From: Prosthecobacter sp.
GTDB lineage: Bacteria > Verrucomicrobiota > Verrucomicrobiia > Verrucomicrobiales > Verrucomicrobiaceae
Length of the DNA: 64,000 nucleotides
Assembly: GCA_019186985.1 (NCBI GenBank)
Contig: JABARQ010000011.1
Coordinates: forward strand, 62,001 to 126,000
Direction of reading: 5' to 3'
The notes below the pieces were generated by a model. It ran no database searches. It worked only from the letters and a program-made list of their open reading frames with translations, and was not told where the DNA came from. Shown one piece after another: positions 45,646-55,755 of the stretch. The stretch's first letter is position 1; each line of letters starts with the position of its first letter. The translations under genes and the position numbers were made by a program.

Positions 45646-45839
45646 TGACCTGCGCCTGCCTTGCCTGGCGTGCCCCATCCTTGTTGCGCAATGAGCAGCC
45701 CCGCGGGGAAAGGTCACAAAGCTCACGGAAAGCGAGCAGAAGAGCACCCTGATCAGCCCCTTTCATTGTTCGGCTTCCACGTCTGGCTCCGCCAAGCCTC
45801 CCGTTGAAGGCGATTTGCTGGCGAAGCCAATGTTTTGGA

Positions 45840-45884
45840 AAAGTGTCGACAGTATTGTCCGTAATTGTAAAGTGTCGACACTTT
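45840..45884 (+). promoter_or_regulatory. Two TGTCGACA operator copies before the GntR gene
   Basis: A perfect 16-base palindrome, aaagtgtcgacacttt, lies at 45869-45884. A second copy of its left part, aaagtgtcgaca, starts at 45840, 29 bases upstream (nearly three helical turns). The palindrome ends 14 bases before the start of a GntR/FCD-family regulator gene, so autoregulation of that gene and of the downstream operon is very likely. Confidence 0.75.
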
Positions 45885-45898
45885 AACATTGCTGATCC

Positions 45899-46654
45899 AT
45901 GGCCCGATGCCCTTCTGAACCCCGGCGTAATCTCGCTCATGAGATCGCCTCCAAAATGCGTCGCGGCATCATTTCAGGCACGTTCAAGCCGGGTGAGGCG
46001 CTTGCGGAGCCGGCGCTGGCCGGGCGCTTCGGGGTTAGCCGAGCGCCTGTGCGTGAGGCGATGATCGAGTTGGAAAGAGCCGGGCTGGTTCAATTTGAGA
46101 TCACCGGCAGAACTCGCGTCAGGATGCTGGAGGAAAAAGACGTTGTTGAAATCGTCGAGGCGCGAATCGCGCTGGAGTCGATGGGGGCGCGGCTGGCGGC
46201 CGTCCGTTGGACCGATGAAGACACGCGATGGATCGAAAGAAGCATCACCGCCCAGCAGAAGGCGGCTTCGGGTGTGAAGTTCAGCGCCTTGGACATCGCC
46301 ATGCATGAATACATCATGAATCGCGGTGGCAATGATCGCCTGTTCACCCTATGGCAGTTCGTCCGCTGGCAGTTTGAGATGGCGCTGACACACATTCACA
46401 GCCTTCAGGAAACACAGGCCCCAGACCTCCGTTGCTTCAGCGTGACAGGGCACAGAAAGGTGCTGAAGGCCCTGGTTGAGCGCCAGCCTGAGATGGCCGC
46501 CAAAGTGATGTCCAGGCACATCAAAGACTCCATTGAATGGTATCCTGGCAAACGTCGGGGGCCATCTCGGCAATCGCGAGCCAGGATTGCGCTTCCCTGC
46601 AAAACGCGTGGGCACGCTGTGCCGGTGAACGTTCTCAACCCATTTTCGCAGTGA
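45899..46654 (+). CDS. GntR family transcriptional regulator, FCD (FadR) subfamily
   Basis: About 251 residues. The N-terminal winged HTH shows GIISGTFKPGEALAEPALAGRFGVSRAPVREAMIELERAGLV. The C-terminal FCD domain includes VVEIVEARIALESMGARLAA, ALDIAMHEYIMN and a late MSRHI, which supply the Asp/His residues that bind metal in this class. Ligands are often sugar acids or other carboxylates. The last 35 residues, basic and proline-rich, extend past the typical domain. The stop overlaps the GTG of the next gene (GTGA), so the regulator and the PSD1 gene are translationally coupled. Confidence 0.92.
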   Translation: MARCPSEPRRNLAHEIASKMRRGIISGTFKPGEALAEPALAGRFGVSRAPVREAMIELERAGLVQFEITGRTRVRMLEEKDVVEIVEARIALESMGARLAAVRWTDEDTRWIERSITAQQKAASGVKFSALDIAMHEYIMNRGGNDRLFTLWQFVRWQFEMALTHIHSLQETQAPDLRCFSVTGHRKVLKALVERQPEMAAKVMSRHIKDSIEWYPGKRRGPSRQSRARIALPCKTRGHAVPVNVLNPFSQ

Positions 46655-49600
46655 CCCGGGCACGTTTGACTCTTCTGCTTCTCTGGATGGGCGCAACAAC
46701 CATCGTGGCGGCGGACGCTGACGCCCGGCGTGCGGCGCTGAGTTTCTTCGAGAAAGAGGTGCGGCCCGTGCTGGTGAAGCGGTGCTATGATTGCCACGGC
46801 AACACGAAACAGAAGGGCGGGCTGCGTGTGGATCACATAGGCTACCTGAAATCGGGTGGAGACACCGGTCCGGCGCTGGTGCCGGGGAAGCCGGATGAGT
46901 CGGCGCTCATCGAGGCGGTGCGGTATGGGAACGCGGACCTCCAGATGCCGCCGAAGAAGAAGCTGCCGGAGGCGGAGATCGCGATCCTGGAGAAGTGGGT
47001 CAAATTGGGCGCTCCGTGGCCGGAGGATGCGGCGATGAAGGTCGTGGTGACGGAGGGCGGCTTCACCGAGCAGCAGCGGAAGTTTTGGGCTTTCCAGCCG
47101 GTGAAGAAAGTGTCGCCGCCTGATGCGGGAGGCTCATGGGTGCGCAACGACGTGGATCGCTTCATCGCGCAGAAGCAGGCAGAGATGAAACTCACTCCCG
47201 CGCCGGAAGCGGGTCGACATGAGCTGGTGCGCCGGGTGTATTTTGATCTGCACGGCCTGCCACCGTCGAAGGCTCAAATCGATGCCTTTGTGAACAACAA
47301 GGACCCGCGCGCCTATGAAAGGCTGATCGATGAGCTGCTGGCGAGCCCGCGCTACGGCGAACGCTGGGCGCAGCACTGGCTGGATCTCGTGCGCTACTCG
47401 GAGAGCGACGGCTACAACCAGGACGCCTATCGCCCCCATGCCTGGCCTTACCGCGACTATGTCATCAAGTCGTTCAACGACGACAAGCCCTACGACCGGT
47501 TCGTGCGCGAACAGCTCGCGGGCGACGAAACCGCGCCGGATGATCCCAATGTGCTCATCGCCACCGCCTTCATGCGCCATCCGGTGTATGAATACAATCT
47601 GCGCGATGTTCGCGGTCAATGGGACCTGATTGTCACGGACATGACCGACACGGCGGGGGAGCTTTTCCTCGGCCTGAGCATGGGCTGCGCTCGCTGTCAC
47701 AACCACAAGTTCGATCCCATCCTCCAAAGGGACTACTACCGCCTGCGCGCCTTCTTCACACCCGTGCATTGGCGCGATGATTTGAAGCTGGTGACTCCGG
47801 AGCAGAAGAAGGCTTTTGATGAGCAGGAGGCGAAGTGGCTGGCCGCCACGGCTGAAGTCCGCGCCAAGATGGAGATGCTCACGAAGCCGGCCATCGATTC
47901 GCGGGTGAAAACATGGCTTGTGAGTTTCCCCGAGGACTTGCAGGCGATGACGCTCAAGCCTGCCAGTCAGCGTGACTCACTGGAGAAGCAGCTTGCTGGA
48001 CTCTGCGAACGCCAGTTGGAATTCGCACGCGGGTCGTTTGACCCGATGAAGGACATCAATAATGAAAATGCCAGGGCGGAATACAAGGCGCTCCGTGATG
48101 AGCTGAACAAGTTCGATCACTTGAAGCCGAAGCCGCTGCCAGAGGCCTTCGTGGTCACGGATGCAGGGCCGGAAGCGCCTGCCAACAAGCTGCAAACACG
48201 CAGGGGTGATCTGGAGGTCGAGCCGGGCTTCCCTGCCATCGTGAACCCGGCCCCGCCAAAGATAACGCCGACTCAAACCTCCACCGGACGCCGCACAGCG
48301 CTCGCTGAATGGATCACGCGGGCGGACAACCCGCTCTCCACACGCGTCATCGTGAATCGTGTCTGGCAGTATCACTTCGGGCGCGGCATCGTCAGCTCTG
48401 CCAGTGAGTTTGGCGCGCTGGGCGAGCTGCCGACGCATCCCGAGCTGCTCGATCATCTCACAGCGAAGTTTGTCGGGGGAGGCTGGCGTTTCAAAGCGCT
48501 GCATCGCGAGATCATGCTTTCCGCGACTTATCGACAGACAGCACGCCGCGAGCCTGATGAGGCGGTGGCGAAGATTGATCCGGCAAACCGCTATCTGTGG
48601 CGCTTCCATCCGCGTCGGCTGGATGCGGAGCAGGTGCGCGATGCCATGCTGGCAGTCAGCGGCGAACTCGATCTCACCGCCGGAGGACCGGCCAGCGATG
48701 GCTATGGCACGCGCCGCTCGATCTACACCCGGAAGAAGCGCAACAGCCCGAACGACCTGCTCCTCGCTCTCGACATGCCCGCTGGTTTCACCAGCATCGC
48801 CGAGCGGCAAAGCACAACGACGCCCACCCAGGCGCTGCAATTGCTCAATGGCGACTGGTTGCGTGCCCGTGCGCGTCATCTCGCTTCACGCAGCAAAGGC
48901 ATCGAAGACGCCTGGCTGGCGGTGTTGGGCCGTCAGGCCACGGAGCAGGAGCGGGCCACGGCGGATGCCTTTCTCAAGACCCAAATGGCTCGGGTCAAAC
49001 AAGCCCAGCCCAAGGACGAAATCGCCGCCAATGACCAAGGATTCAAACTCAACAGCCCGCATGAACGCCTGCTCGTGAGTGTGAATGACAAGGAGGGCGA
49101 CGAGTTCACCGTCGAGTCCATCGTGAAGCTCGATAGCGTGGATAAGAACGCCGAGTTGCGCACCCTGATCTCTCACTGGGATGGCGGAAAAGCCAGCCTG
49201 GAGTCCTTTGGCTGGAGCATTGATGTCACGGGTCAAAAGTCGCGTTACAAGCCGCGCAACATCCTCATGCAACTCGTGGGCGAGGATGAGAACGCGAACA
49301 TCGGCTATCAGGTGGTGGCCTCCGACATTCACATCGAGGTGGGCCGTCGCCATCACCTCGTCGTGCAGGTTTCCAGCGCCCGGCACAGCATCACCTTCAC
49401 CGTGCGCGATCTCGATACGCCCGGTGCCGCCGCGCAATCCGCCGTGGTGCCGATGGATCGTCTCTCGAAGCTCAGCCAGGGCGCTTCACCGATCTGCCTC
49501 GGCGGTCTGGGCAAACGCAATCCAACGCGGCAATGGGACGGCCAGATCGAGGCCCTGCGCATCGTGTCGGGCACACCTGCGGACCACATGCTCAGCACCG

Positions 49601-49779
49601 ATCCCGAAAAGTGGAACGCTGGCCTCTTCATCTGGCGTGCCGCTGATCCGCTGCGCCCGCAGTTCACCTGGAGTGGTGCGGATTCCCAGGCAACCCCGGA
49701 TGACGATCCTCTTCTTCGGGCGATGACCAGTCTCTGCCAGGTGCTGCTGACCACGAACCAGTTCTTCTATCTCCACTGA
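46651..49779 (+). CDS. Exported PSCyt1-PSCyt2-PSD1 protein with LamG domain inserted near the C-terminus
   Basis: About 1,042 residues. The start is a GTG at 46651, overlapping the regulator stop; it gives a signal peptide (LTLLLLWMGATTIVAA). PSCyt1 carries CYDCH at residues 45-49, DUF1549 has the second site CARCH at 346-350, and DUF1553 begins ALAEWITRADNPLSTRVIVNRVWQYHFG. A LamG/concanavalin-type domain (residues about 806-990, with GDEFTVESIVKL and WDGQIEALRIV) is inserted before the family's usual C-terminus (MTSLCQVLLTTNQFFYLH). A periplasmic redox or binding role on a glycan is inferred. The DUF1501 gene follows after two bases. Confidence 0.9.
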   Translation: MTRARLTLLLLWMGATTIVAADADARRAALSFFEKEVRPVLVKRCYDCHGNTKQKGGLRVDHIGYLKSGGDTGPALVPGKPDESALIEAVRYGNADLQMPPKKKLPEAEIAILEKWVKLGAPWPEDAAMKVVVTEGGFTEQQRKFWAFQPVKKVSPPDAGGSWVRNDVDRFIAQKQAEMKLTPAPEAGRHELVRRVYFDLHGLPPSKAQIDAFVNNKDPRAYERLIDELLASPRYGERWAQHWLDLVRYSESDGYNQDAYRPHAWPYRDYVIKSFNDDKPYDRFVREQLAGDETAPDDPNVLIATAFMRHPVYEYNLRDVRGQWDLIVTDMTDTAGELFLGLSMGCARCHNHKFDPILQRDYYRLRAFFTPVHWRDDLKLVTPEQKKAFDEQEAKWLAATAEVRAKMEMLTKPAIDSRVKTWLVSFPEDLQAMTLKPASQRDSLEKQLAGLCERQLEFARGSFDPMKDINNENARAEYKALRDELNKFDHLKPKPLPEAFVVTDAGPEAPANKLQTRRGDLEVEPGFPAIVNPAPPKITPTQTSTGRRTALAEWITRADNPLSTRVIVNRVWQYHFGRGIVSSASEFGALGELPTHPELLDHLTAKFVGGGWRFKALHREIMLSATYRQTARREPDEAVAKIDPANRYLWRFHPRRLDAEQVRDAMLAVSGELDLTAGGPASDGYGTRRSIYTRKKRNSPNDLLLALDMPAGFTSIAERQSTTTPTQALQLLNGDWLRARARHLASRSKGIEDAWLAVLGRQATEQERATADAFLKTQMARVKQAQPKDEIAANDQGFKLNSPHERLLVSVNDKEGDEFTVESIVKLDSVDKNAELRTLISHWDGGKASLESFGWSIDVTGQKSRYKPRNILMQLVGEDENANIGYQVVASDIHIEVGRRHHLVVQVSSARHSITFTVRDLDTPGAAAQSAVVPMDRLSKLSQGASPICLGGLGKRNPTRQWDGQIEALRIVSGTPADHMLSTDPEKWNAGLFIWRAADPLRPQFTWSGADSQATPDDDPLLRAMTSLCQVLLTTNQFFYLH

Positions 49780-49781
49780 TC

Positions 49782-51182
49782 ATGCACTGCCATCGCTACG
49801 ATCTCCCAACCTCCCGCCGAGACTTCCTGCAAACGGCCGGATGCGGCTTCGGCGCGGTCGCGCTTGAGGCGATGATGGGCGGCCAAGCCCGTGCCGCAGC
49901 GCAGCAGCTCCCGCAACGCATGGCAAGGGCGAAGAGCGTCATCTTCCTCTTCATGGAAGGCGGCCCCAGTCACCTGGACACCTTTGACCGCAAGCCGCTG
50001 CTGAACGAGCTGGCCGGGCAATCCCTGCCCGCGAGTTTCAAGACTCCGCTCACGGCGGCGGGTGAGGGAAAGTCGCCGTTGCTCGAATGCAAACGCACCT
50101 GGAAGCAGCACGGCCAGGGCGGCTTGTGGATCTCCGATTGGTTCACTCATGTCGCGCGTCATGCCGATGACCTCGCGGTGATTCATTCCTGCGCCTCCAG
50201 CGGCATCAATCACGCGGGCGGTGTGTGCTCCATGAATACCGGCTCGCTCTTTGGTGGCCGCCCATCACTCGGCGCCTGGGCCTCTTTCGGGCTCGGCACG
50301 GAGAACAAGAACCTGCCCGCCTTTGTCGTCATCAAAGACAGCGAGTCCTCGGTCGTGAACGGTGTGCGCAACTGGGGCGCTGGCTTCATGCCCGCCGTGT
50401 ATCAGGGAGTCGAGTTTCACTCCGACGGCACGCCGATCAAATACCTGGACAACCCCAAAGGCGTGGATCGCCGCGAACAACGCGAGAAGCTCGATTTGCT
50501 CGGCAAGCTGGATCACGACTTCAATGCCAGCCGCACCAGCAACACCGAGCTGGAGGCTCGCATCCGGGGCTTCGAACTCGCCTACCAGATGCAGGCCGAG
50601 GCGCCAGGCACGGTGGATTTGAGCAAGGAAACGGCCACCACGAAAAAACTCTATGGCATGGACGACGCAGCCACCGCCACCTTTGGCCGCAACTGCCTGC
50701 TCGCCCGCCGTCTTGTCGAAAATGGCGTGCGCTTCGTTCAACTCTACAGCGGTGCTGGCAGCAAGTGGGACAGCCACGCCGGCATCGAGGCCAGGCACTC
50801 GCAGCTCTGCCATTCGGTGGACAAACCCATTGCCGGATTGCTGACGGATTTGAAGGCTCGCGGCCTGCTGGAGGAGACGCTCGTCATCTGGGGCGGCGAG
50901 TTTGGCCGCACGCCCATGAGTGAAAAAGGCGATGGTCGCGATCACAACCCCACCGGCTTCACCATGTGGATGGCCGGCGGCGGCGTGCAAGGCGGCCGCA
51001 CCCACGGCACCACCGACGAACTCGGCCTCCACGCCGTCGAAGACCGCCTCCACGTCCACGATCTCCACGCCACGATCCTGCATCTGCTGGGCATTGATCA
51101 CACCCGCCTCATCTACACCCACATGGGCCGGCCAGAGCGCATCGACCAAAACGAAGGCCGGCCTTACACCAGGCTGGTTTAA
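49782..51182 (+). CDS. Exported DUF1501 family protein
   Basis: About 466 residues with a Tat signal (TSRRDFLQTAGCGFGAVALEA). Typical DUF1501 motifs are FLFMEGGPSHLDTFDRKP, NHAGGVCSMNTGS, VIWGGEFGRTPMSEKGDGRDHNP and GGVQGGRTHGTTDELG. The fold is related to alkaline phosphatase/sulfatase, with metal ligands in these motifs, but no reaction is proven. Genes of this family nearly always follow a PSD1 gene, as here (two bases apart), suggesting that the two products act together outside the cytoplasm. Confidence 0.93.
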   Translation: MHCHRYDLPTSRRDFLQTAGCGFGAVALEAMMGGQARAAAQQLPQRMARAKSVIFLFMEGGPSHLDTFDRKPLLNELAGQSLPASFKTPLTAAGEGKSPLLECKRTWKQHGQGGLWISDWFTHVARHADDLAVIHSCASSGINHAGGVCSMNTGSLFGGRPSLGAWASFGLGTENKNLPAFVVIKDSESSVVNGVRNWGAGFMPAVYQGVEFHSDGTPIKYLDNPKGVDRREQREKLDLLGKLDHDFNASRTSNTELEARIRGFELAYQMQAEAPGTVDLSKETATTKKLYGMDDAATATFGRNCLLARRLVENGVRFVQLYSGAGSKWDSHAGIEARHSQLCHSVDKPIAGLLTDLKARGLLEETLVIWGGEFGRTPMSEKGDGRDHNPTGFTMWMAGGGVQGGRTHGTTDELGLHAVEDRLHVHDLHATILHLLGIDHTRLIYTHMGRPERIDQNEGRPYTRLV

Positions 51183-51183
51183 A

Positions 51184-51243
51184 TGGGCAGTAGGGTCATC
51201 TGATTATAAATTCCGTCTGCTTCTTCATTCTACTGCCTAATTC
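51184..51243 (+). repeat. Intergenic repeat copy A (inverted ends ggcagtag / ctactgcc)
   Basis: The 60-base gap between the DUF1501 and aldolase genes has eight-base inverted ends, ggcagtag at 51186-51193 and ctactgcc at 51230-51237. The 14-base segment ttctactgcctaat (51228-51241) recurs before the second DUF1501 gene (55733-55746). Degenerate similarity extends beyond it, so both look like copies of one small dispersed element. Confidence 0.5.
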
Positions 51244-51966
51244 ATGACCTCCGAATCCCCTCTTCAACTCGGCTCCTGGCTGCAAACAGGCTCTCCCATC
51301 ATCGCCGAACTTGCCGATGCCAGTGGCTTTGACTGGCTGCTCATCGACCTCGAACACGGCTGCGGCACCGAGGCAAATGTGCTCCCACAGATTCAGGTCA
51401 TTCGCCGTGCGTCGGCCATCGTTCGGGTCGGTGCGCCGCATCCGGAGCAGATCGCACGTTCGCTGGATTGGGGCGCGGCAGGCATCATGGTGCCGATGGT
51501 TTCCACCGCCGAGAAAGCCGATGCCTGCGTGCGTGCCATGCGCTATCCGCCGCGTGGTGATCGGGGGCTGGCGGGGATGGTGCGGGGTTTTCAATACGGG
51601 CTGCACAAGGACATGCCGACTCCTGTCTTCTACGCGCAGATTGAAACCATCGAAGGCGTGGAAAACGCACGCGCCATCGCCGCCGTTGATGGGGTGGATG
51701 TGCTTTTCGTCGGGCAGATGGATCTGAAACTCCAGCTTCAATCCTACCCCGAACGCACGCAGCTCGACTTTGCGGCTTGCATCAAGGAGGTCGCGGCTGC
51801 GGCCAAGGCAGCGGGCAAGGCTTGCGGGATGTTTTGTCGCCAAACCGATGACTTCGCCGAGTTGCAGGCGCTCGGTTTCACTCATCTCGCCATCGAGACG
51901 GACATCACGCTCCTGCGTGAGAGCTATCGCCATGTCATCCAACCTCTCCGCACCCAATCCGTATGA
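51244..51966 (+). CDS. HpcH/HpaI family aldolase (2-keto-3-deoxy sugar-acid type)
   Basis: About 240 residues. This cytoplasmic class II aldolase family cleaves 2-keto-3-deoxy acids to pyruvate and an aldehyde. Seen here are WLLIDLEHG (catalytic His region), GAAGIMVPMVSTAEKAD, FYAQIETIEGVEN with the metal Glu, and DVLFVGQMDL with the metal Asp; the usual GP before the Asp is GQM here. Substrates in the family include 2-keto-3-deoxy-L-rhamnonate, 2-keto-3-deoxyglucarate and hydroxyheptenedioate; the choice is open. It is the only clearly cytoplasmic enzyme of the operon and overlaps the next gene by four bases (ATGA). Confidence 0.88.
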   Translation: MTSESPLQLGSWLQTGSPIIAELADASGFDWLLIDLEHGCGTEANVLPQIQVIRRASAIVRVGAPHPEQIARSLDWGAAGIMVPMVSTAEKADACVRAMRYPPRGDRGLAGMVRGFQYGLHKDMPTPVFYAQIETIEGVENARAIAAVDGVDVLFVGQMDLKLQLQSYPERTQLDFAACIKEVAAAAKAAGKACGMFCRQTDDFAELQALGFTHLAIETDITLLRESYRHVIQPLRTQSV

Positions 51967-54900
51967 CTTTGAGAGCCGCATTCGCGCTGTCTGCCTTCTT
52001 CCATGGCCTGGGCCCTGGACTTTATGCCGATGATGCCAGGCCGGTGCTGCAACTGGATTTTGGTCAGGAAGAGTCGGCCCCCTTGATTGCGGTTGGCAAC
52101 GTGGTGCGCGATCAGGCGGGGCCGAGGCCGCCGGAGTTTCCGGACTTTGAGTCGAACAACACCGCGATTCAGTTGCAGGGCAAAGGCTCGCGATATGAGA
52201 TCAGGGACTCAGGTGCGCAGAGTCCGTTCGATTTCACGAATGGTGATGCCATCACGCTGGAGGCGTGGGTGAAGGTGGACAAGATCGGCCCGGGGCAGCC
52301 GGTGTATCTGATCGGCAAGGGCCGTACGAACTCGCCGCATTTCGCCCGCAACAATCAGAACTGGTCGCTGCGGGTCATCGGCGGCAGCGAGGGGCTGGCG
52401 CATCTGAGCTTTCTCTTTGCCAGTGCTCCAGCGCCCGGTGGGGGAAACACCTGGCATCTCTGGAACTCGACGGCGTCTCTTCAGATCAAGACAGGCTGGC
52501 ATCATGTGGCCGTGGCCTACAAGTTTGGCAGGCCGGAGACGATGCGCGGATGGATCGATGGGGTGGCCACCGACGGTGACTGGAGCGTGGACGGAGCCAC
52601 CACGAAGGCTCCCGTGGTGGATGATGACGATGTCTGGATCGGCTCGTCGCTGGGCGGCAGCGCTGGCAACAGCCTGACAGGACTTCTGGACGGCGTGGCG
52701 ATTCATCGGCGTGCGCTGAGCGATGCGGAGATCGCGAAACATTGTCGTCGCAGGGACGGTCCGCAGGTGGTCCTGCCCGAGGTCGCGAAGATGCCGGAGA
52801 TGGGGGTAATCGAAGAGGGCAAGGTGCTGGTGCAGTTCAACGAGGGCCACAGCGCCTCCCACCGCTGGCCGAACTCGCTGGAGATGCCGAAGGAGACGCT
52901 GCGCTGGTCAGGGGATGCCTTTTTGCTGCCGCGCATGCCGCTTCGATACGATGACTGGGGCATCCGCTCGGCGTGGGCGGCCCCTGTGCTGCTGCGCATG
53001 GCGGGTGATGTGAAAATGCCGTCAGGATCTCACCGCCTGCTGCTGCGGACTCGCGGTCTCGCACGCTTGTGGGTGGATGGCAAATTGATCGCTGAGACCC
53101 AACCCGCCGTGGGCAATGGCGAGAATGGTTTCGACCCGCTCACGCCGCTGGCCGAGCCACCGCATCCCGGTGTGCGGGTGAAGGGTTACAAGCAGCAGGA
53201 AGTCTTCGGAACGGTGACGACACCTCCGCAAAAGGCCTCTTCGCGAGTGGTGCTGGAGTTGATCGTCGGAGGCAAAAACATGCGCACGGACACGGGCGAA
53301 GTTTGTGCCGCCGTCGAATCAGCAGGGCGTGGTGCGTTCTCCATCCTGCGTGCCGCAGGCAGGCCAGAGCTGCGTTTGATAGATGCGCAGGTCGAGCCCG
53401 TCCTTGCTGAAATCGAAGCCTCCCTGGCTCGCCTGGATGACTTCAACCGGCGTGAAGCCGCGAAGTCCCGCGACTCGTTCTGGAAGAAGCGGCACGCCAT
53501 TGCCAGGGCCTGGGTGAAGCAGCATCCAGCGCCTCCGCCACCGCGTCAGGGACATCCGGTGGATGCCTTCATTGATGCGAAGATCGAGAAGGCACTGGCG
53601 ACGAGCGCGACCACTTCGACGGCGGCGAAAACCTTCCACGGAGAGGTGCTGCCGATCCTGCGCGAGCAGTGCTTCCGCTGCCACGGCGAGAAGGACAAGG
53701 GCGGGCTGAAATTGAACACCCGCGAGGCTGCGTTGCGGGCGGGTGATTCGGAGCTTCCCGCCATCATTCCCCATGATCCGGCCGCGAGTGAGCTGCTGAA
53801 GCGCATTCGCTCCGATGACGAAGACCATGTCATGCCGCCCACGGGCGATCGTTTGACCCAGGCGCAGATCGCGCGGCTTGAAGCGTGGGTTCGAGACGGC
53901 GCTCCATGGCCTTCACCGCCCGTGGATGCGTCAAAACTCGCCAAGACGCCCCTCGCCGCCGATGCGGCCTTTCTCCGTCGCCTTTATCTCGACATCATCG
54001 GTCTGCCTCCTTCCGCAGATGAAGTCGGCGACTTTCTCGCTGACTCGTCTCCTGACAAACGCACGAAGCTGATTGATCGTTTGCTGGCCGATGAACGCTG
54101 CGCGGATCATGCGATGAGCGAATGGCTGGATGCGCTGGCGGAGAACCCCACATTGATCAACGCCTCGCTGAACAGCACCGGCCCGTTTCGCTGGTTCCTG
54201 CTCGACTCCCTGCGCGACCACAAGCCGCTCGACCGCATGGTCACGGAACTGCTCATGATGCGTGGCGACGCCGCTCACGGAGGCAGCGCCGGGTTTGCCC
54301 AGGCCGGGGAAAACGATGCGCCATTCGCGACGAAGGGCCACATCATCGCCTCCGCGTTTCTCGGCGTGGAGCTGCAGTGCGCTCGCTGTCATGACTCGCC
54401 CTATCACTCCACTACGCAGCGCGATCTCTATTCCCTGGCAGCGATGCTGGAGCGAAAGACCGTCACGGTGCCGAAAACCAGCCGGGTGCCTGCCGCGTTC
54501 TTTGAGAAGAAGGCACGCGAGTCCTTGATCCGCGTGACGCTGAAGCCCGACGAGCCCGTGACGCCGGTCTGGCCCTTTGCCGCTGTGACTGGCGTGGAGG
54601 AAAACGCAGGTCTCGATGCGCTGCTCGAAGATCCGGAGGATACTCGTGAGCGCATCGCTGCCCTGGTCACATCGCCGGAGAATCGTCGCTTCCCCCGTGT
54701 CATCGTGAACCGCATCTGGAAGCGGCTCATGGGCGCGGGTTTCGTGGAGCCGATTCAGGATTGGGAAGGCCACGATGCGAGCCATCCGGGGCTGCTCGAC
54801 TGGCTCGCCAACGAACTGCTGTCCGCTGACTATGATGTCCGGCAGGTCATCCGGCTCATCGTAACCTCACAGGCTTACCAACGCGAGGCAGGCATTGAAA

Positions 54901-55673
54901 ACCTGGCTGCCGCTGGTCCTGAACAGCGCTTTTTCCACGCGCCGGCGCGGCGACGCCTTACCGCTGAGCAGATCGTGGACTCCTTGCACGCTGCCGCCGG
55001 AGCCGCCATCGATTCCGAGCCCATGACATTTGTTCACGACGGCTCGAAGACGCTGCAAAACCGCCAGGACCTCGGTCTTCCGCGTCGAGCGTGGATGTTC
55101 GCAAGCCTCAACAACGAACGTGACCGCCCCAGCCTCGCCCTGCCGCGCGCGCAGGCCGTAGTGAACGTGCTGGAGGCCTTCGGCTGGAATGGTGCCCGCC
55201 AAAAGCCGGTCTTTGTCCGTGAAAGCGAATCCAACGTCCTTCAGCCCGGCATTATGCAAAACGGCACGCTGACCCAAGCGCTGTCCCGTGCCTCCTGGAA
55301 GTCTAAATTGGCCGATCTGGCTGTGGAGGCCAAATCACCCGAGGCATTGTTGGAGCAGCTCTTCCTGCGCTTTCTCAGCCGCAAACCGCAACCTTCCGAG
55401 CGGGACTCGTTCCTGGCGGACCTGCGCTCAGGCTTTGAAAAACGACTCACCCCAAAAGACCAAATCGTAGAGCCCGCTGCGCCGGAGCCGCTCCGCCTCG
55501 TCACCTGGCTGAACCATGTGATTCCCGACGCCAACACCATCCAGCAGGAGATCGAAAACCGGGTGCAAAAAGGCCCTGCGCCCGATCCGCGACTGCGGCC
55601 CGAATGGCGCGAAGTTTACGAGGACATCGTCTGGAGTCTCATCACCCATCGCGACTTCGTCTGGGTGCCTTGA
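51963..55673 (+). CDS. Exported LamG-PSCyt1-PSCyt2-PSD1 protein
   Basis: About 1,236 residues, the largest protein in the window. After a signal peptide, residues about 25-255 form a LamG domain ([41 protein letters not shown]). A beta-rich stretch follows, with [11 protein letters not shown]. PSCyt1 carries CFRCH at 570-574, DUF1549 spans the next part with CARCH at 806-810, and DUF1553 extends to the C-terminus ([12 protein letters not shown]). It is the second PSD1 copy of the operon, here with LamG at the N-terminus. The ATGA overlap couples it to the aldolase gene. Confidence 0.9.
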   Translation: MTLRAAFALSAFFHGLGPGLYADDARPVLQLDFGQEESAPLIAVGNVVRDQAGPRPPEFPDFESNNTAIQLQGKGSRYEIRDSGAQSPFDFTNGDAITLEAWVKVDKIGPGQPVYLIGKGRTNSPHFARNNQNWSLRVIGGSEGLAHLSFLFASAPAPGGGNTWHLWNSTASLQIKTGWHHVAVAYKFGRPETMRGWIDGVATDGDWSVDGATTKAPVVDDDDVWIGSSLGGSAGNSLTGLLDGVAIHRRALSDAEIAKHCRRRDGPQVVLPEVAKMPEMGVIEEGKVLVQFNEGHSASHRWPNSLEMPKETLRWSGDAFLLPRMPLRYDDWGIRSAWAAPVLLRMAGDVKMPSGSHRLLLRTRGLARLWVDGKLIAETQPAVGNGENGFDPLTPLAEPPHPGVRVKGYKQQEVFGTVTTPPQKASSRVVLELIVGGKNMRTDTGEVCAAVESAGRGAFSILRAAGRPELRLIDAQVEPVLAEIEASLARLDDFNRREAAKSRDSFWKKRHAIARAWVKQHPAPPPPRQGHPVDAFIDAKIEKALATSATTSTAAKTFHGEVLPILREQCFRCHGEKDKGGLKLNTREAALRAGDSELPAIIPHDPAASELLKRIRSDDEDHVMPPTGDRLTQAQIARLEAWVRDGAPWPSPPVDASKLAKTPLAADAAFLRRLYLDIIGLPPSADEVGDFLADSSPDKRTKLIDRLLADERCADHAMSEWLDALAENPTLINASLNSTGPFRWFLLDSLRDHKPLDRMVTELLMMRGDAAHGGSAGFAQAGENDAPFATKGHIIASAFLGVELQCARCHDSPYHSTTQRDLYSLAAMLERKTVTVPKTSRVPAAFFEKKARESLIRVTLKPDEPVTPVWPFAAVTGVEENAGLDALLEDPEDTRERIAALVTSPENRRFPRVIVNRIWKRLMGAGFVEPIQDWEGHDASHPGLLDWLANELLSADYDVRQVIRLIVTSQAYQREAGIENLAAAGPEQRFFHAPARRRLTAEQIVDSLHAAAGAAIDSEPMTFVHDGSKTLQNRQDLGLPRRAWMFASLNNERDRPSLALPRAQAVVNVLEAFGWNGARQKPVFVRESESNVLQPGIMQNGTLTQALSRASWKSKLADLAVEAKSPEALLEQLFLRFLSRKPQPSERDSFLADLRSGFEKRLTPKDQIVEPAAPEPLRLVTWLNHVIPDANTIQQEIENRVQKGPAPDPRLRPEWREVYEDIVWSLITHRDFVWVP

Positions 55674-55699
55674 AAGAGCGAGCAGCAGGATTGAAATCC

Positions 55700-55755
55700 A
55701 GAATTCAGAATCAGAAAATTCTACCGTCCCCGTTCTACTGCCTAATAATCCCCTT
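55700..55755 (+). repeat. Intergenic repeat copy B
   Basis: The gap before the second DUF1501 gene contains ttctactgcctaat at 55733-55746, identical to the element at 51228-51241, and a gaattc/cagaa-rich part resembling the other copy loosely. It may be a small mobile or regulatory repeat used between genes of this operon. Confidence 0.45.

Larger units (their letters stand above)
45532..45898. other. 367-base gap before the GntR operon, with a relic and operators
   Basis: The only gap over 300 bases in the window. It holds a short AlpA-like coding relic (45564-45645), non-coding sequence of lower GC and, in its last 60 bases, two TGTCGACA-type operator copies. No tRNA or attachment site was recognised. 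Confidence 0.6.
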
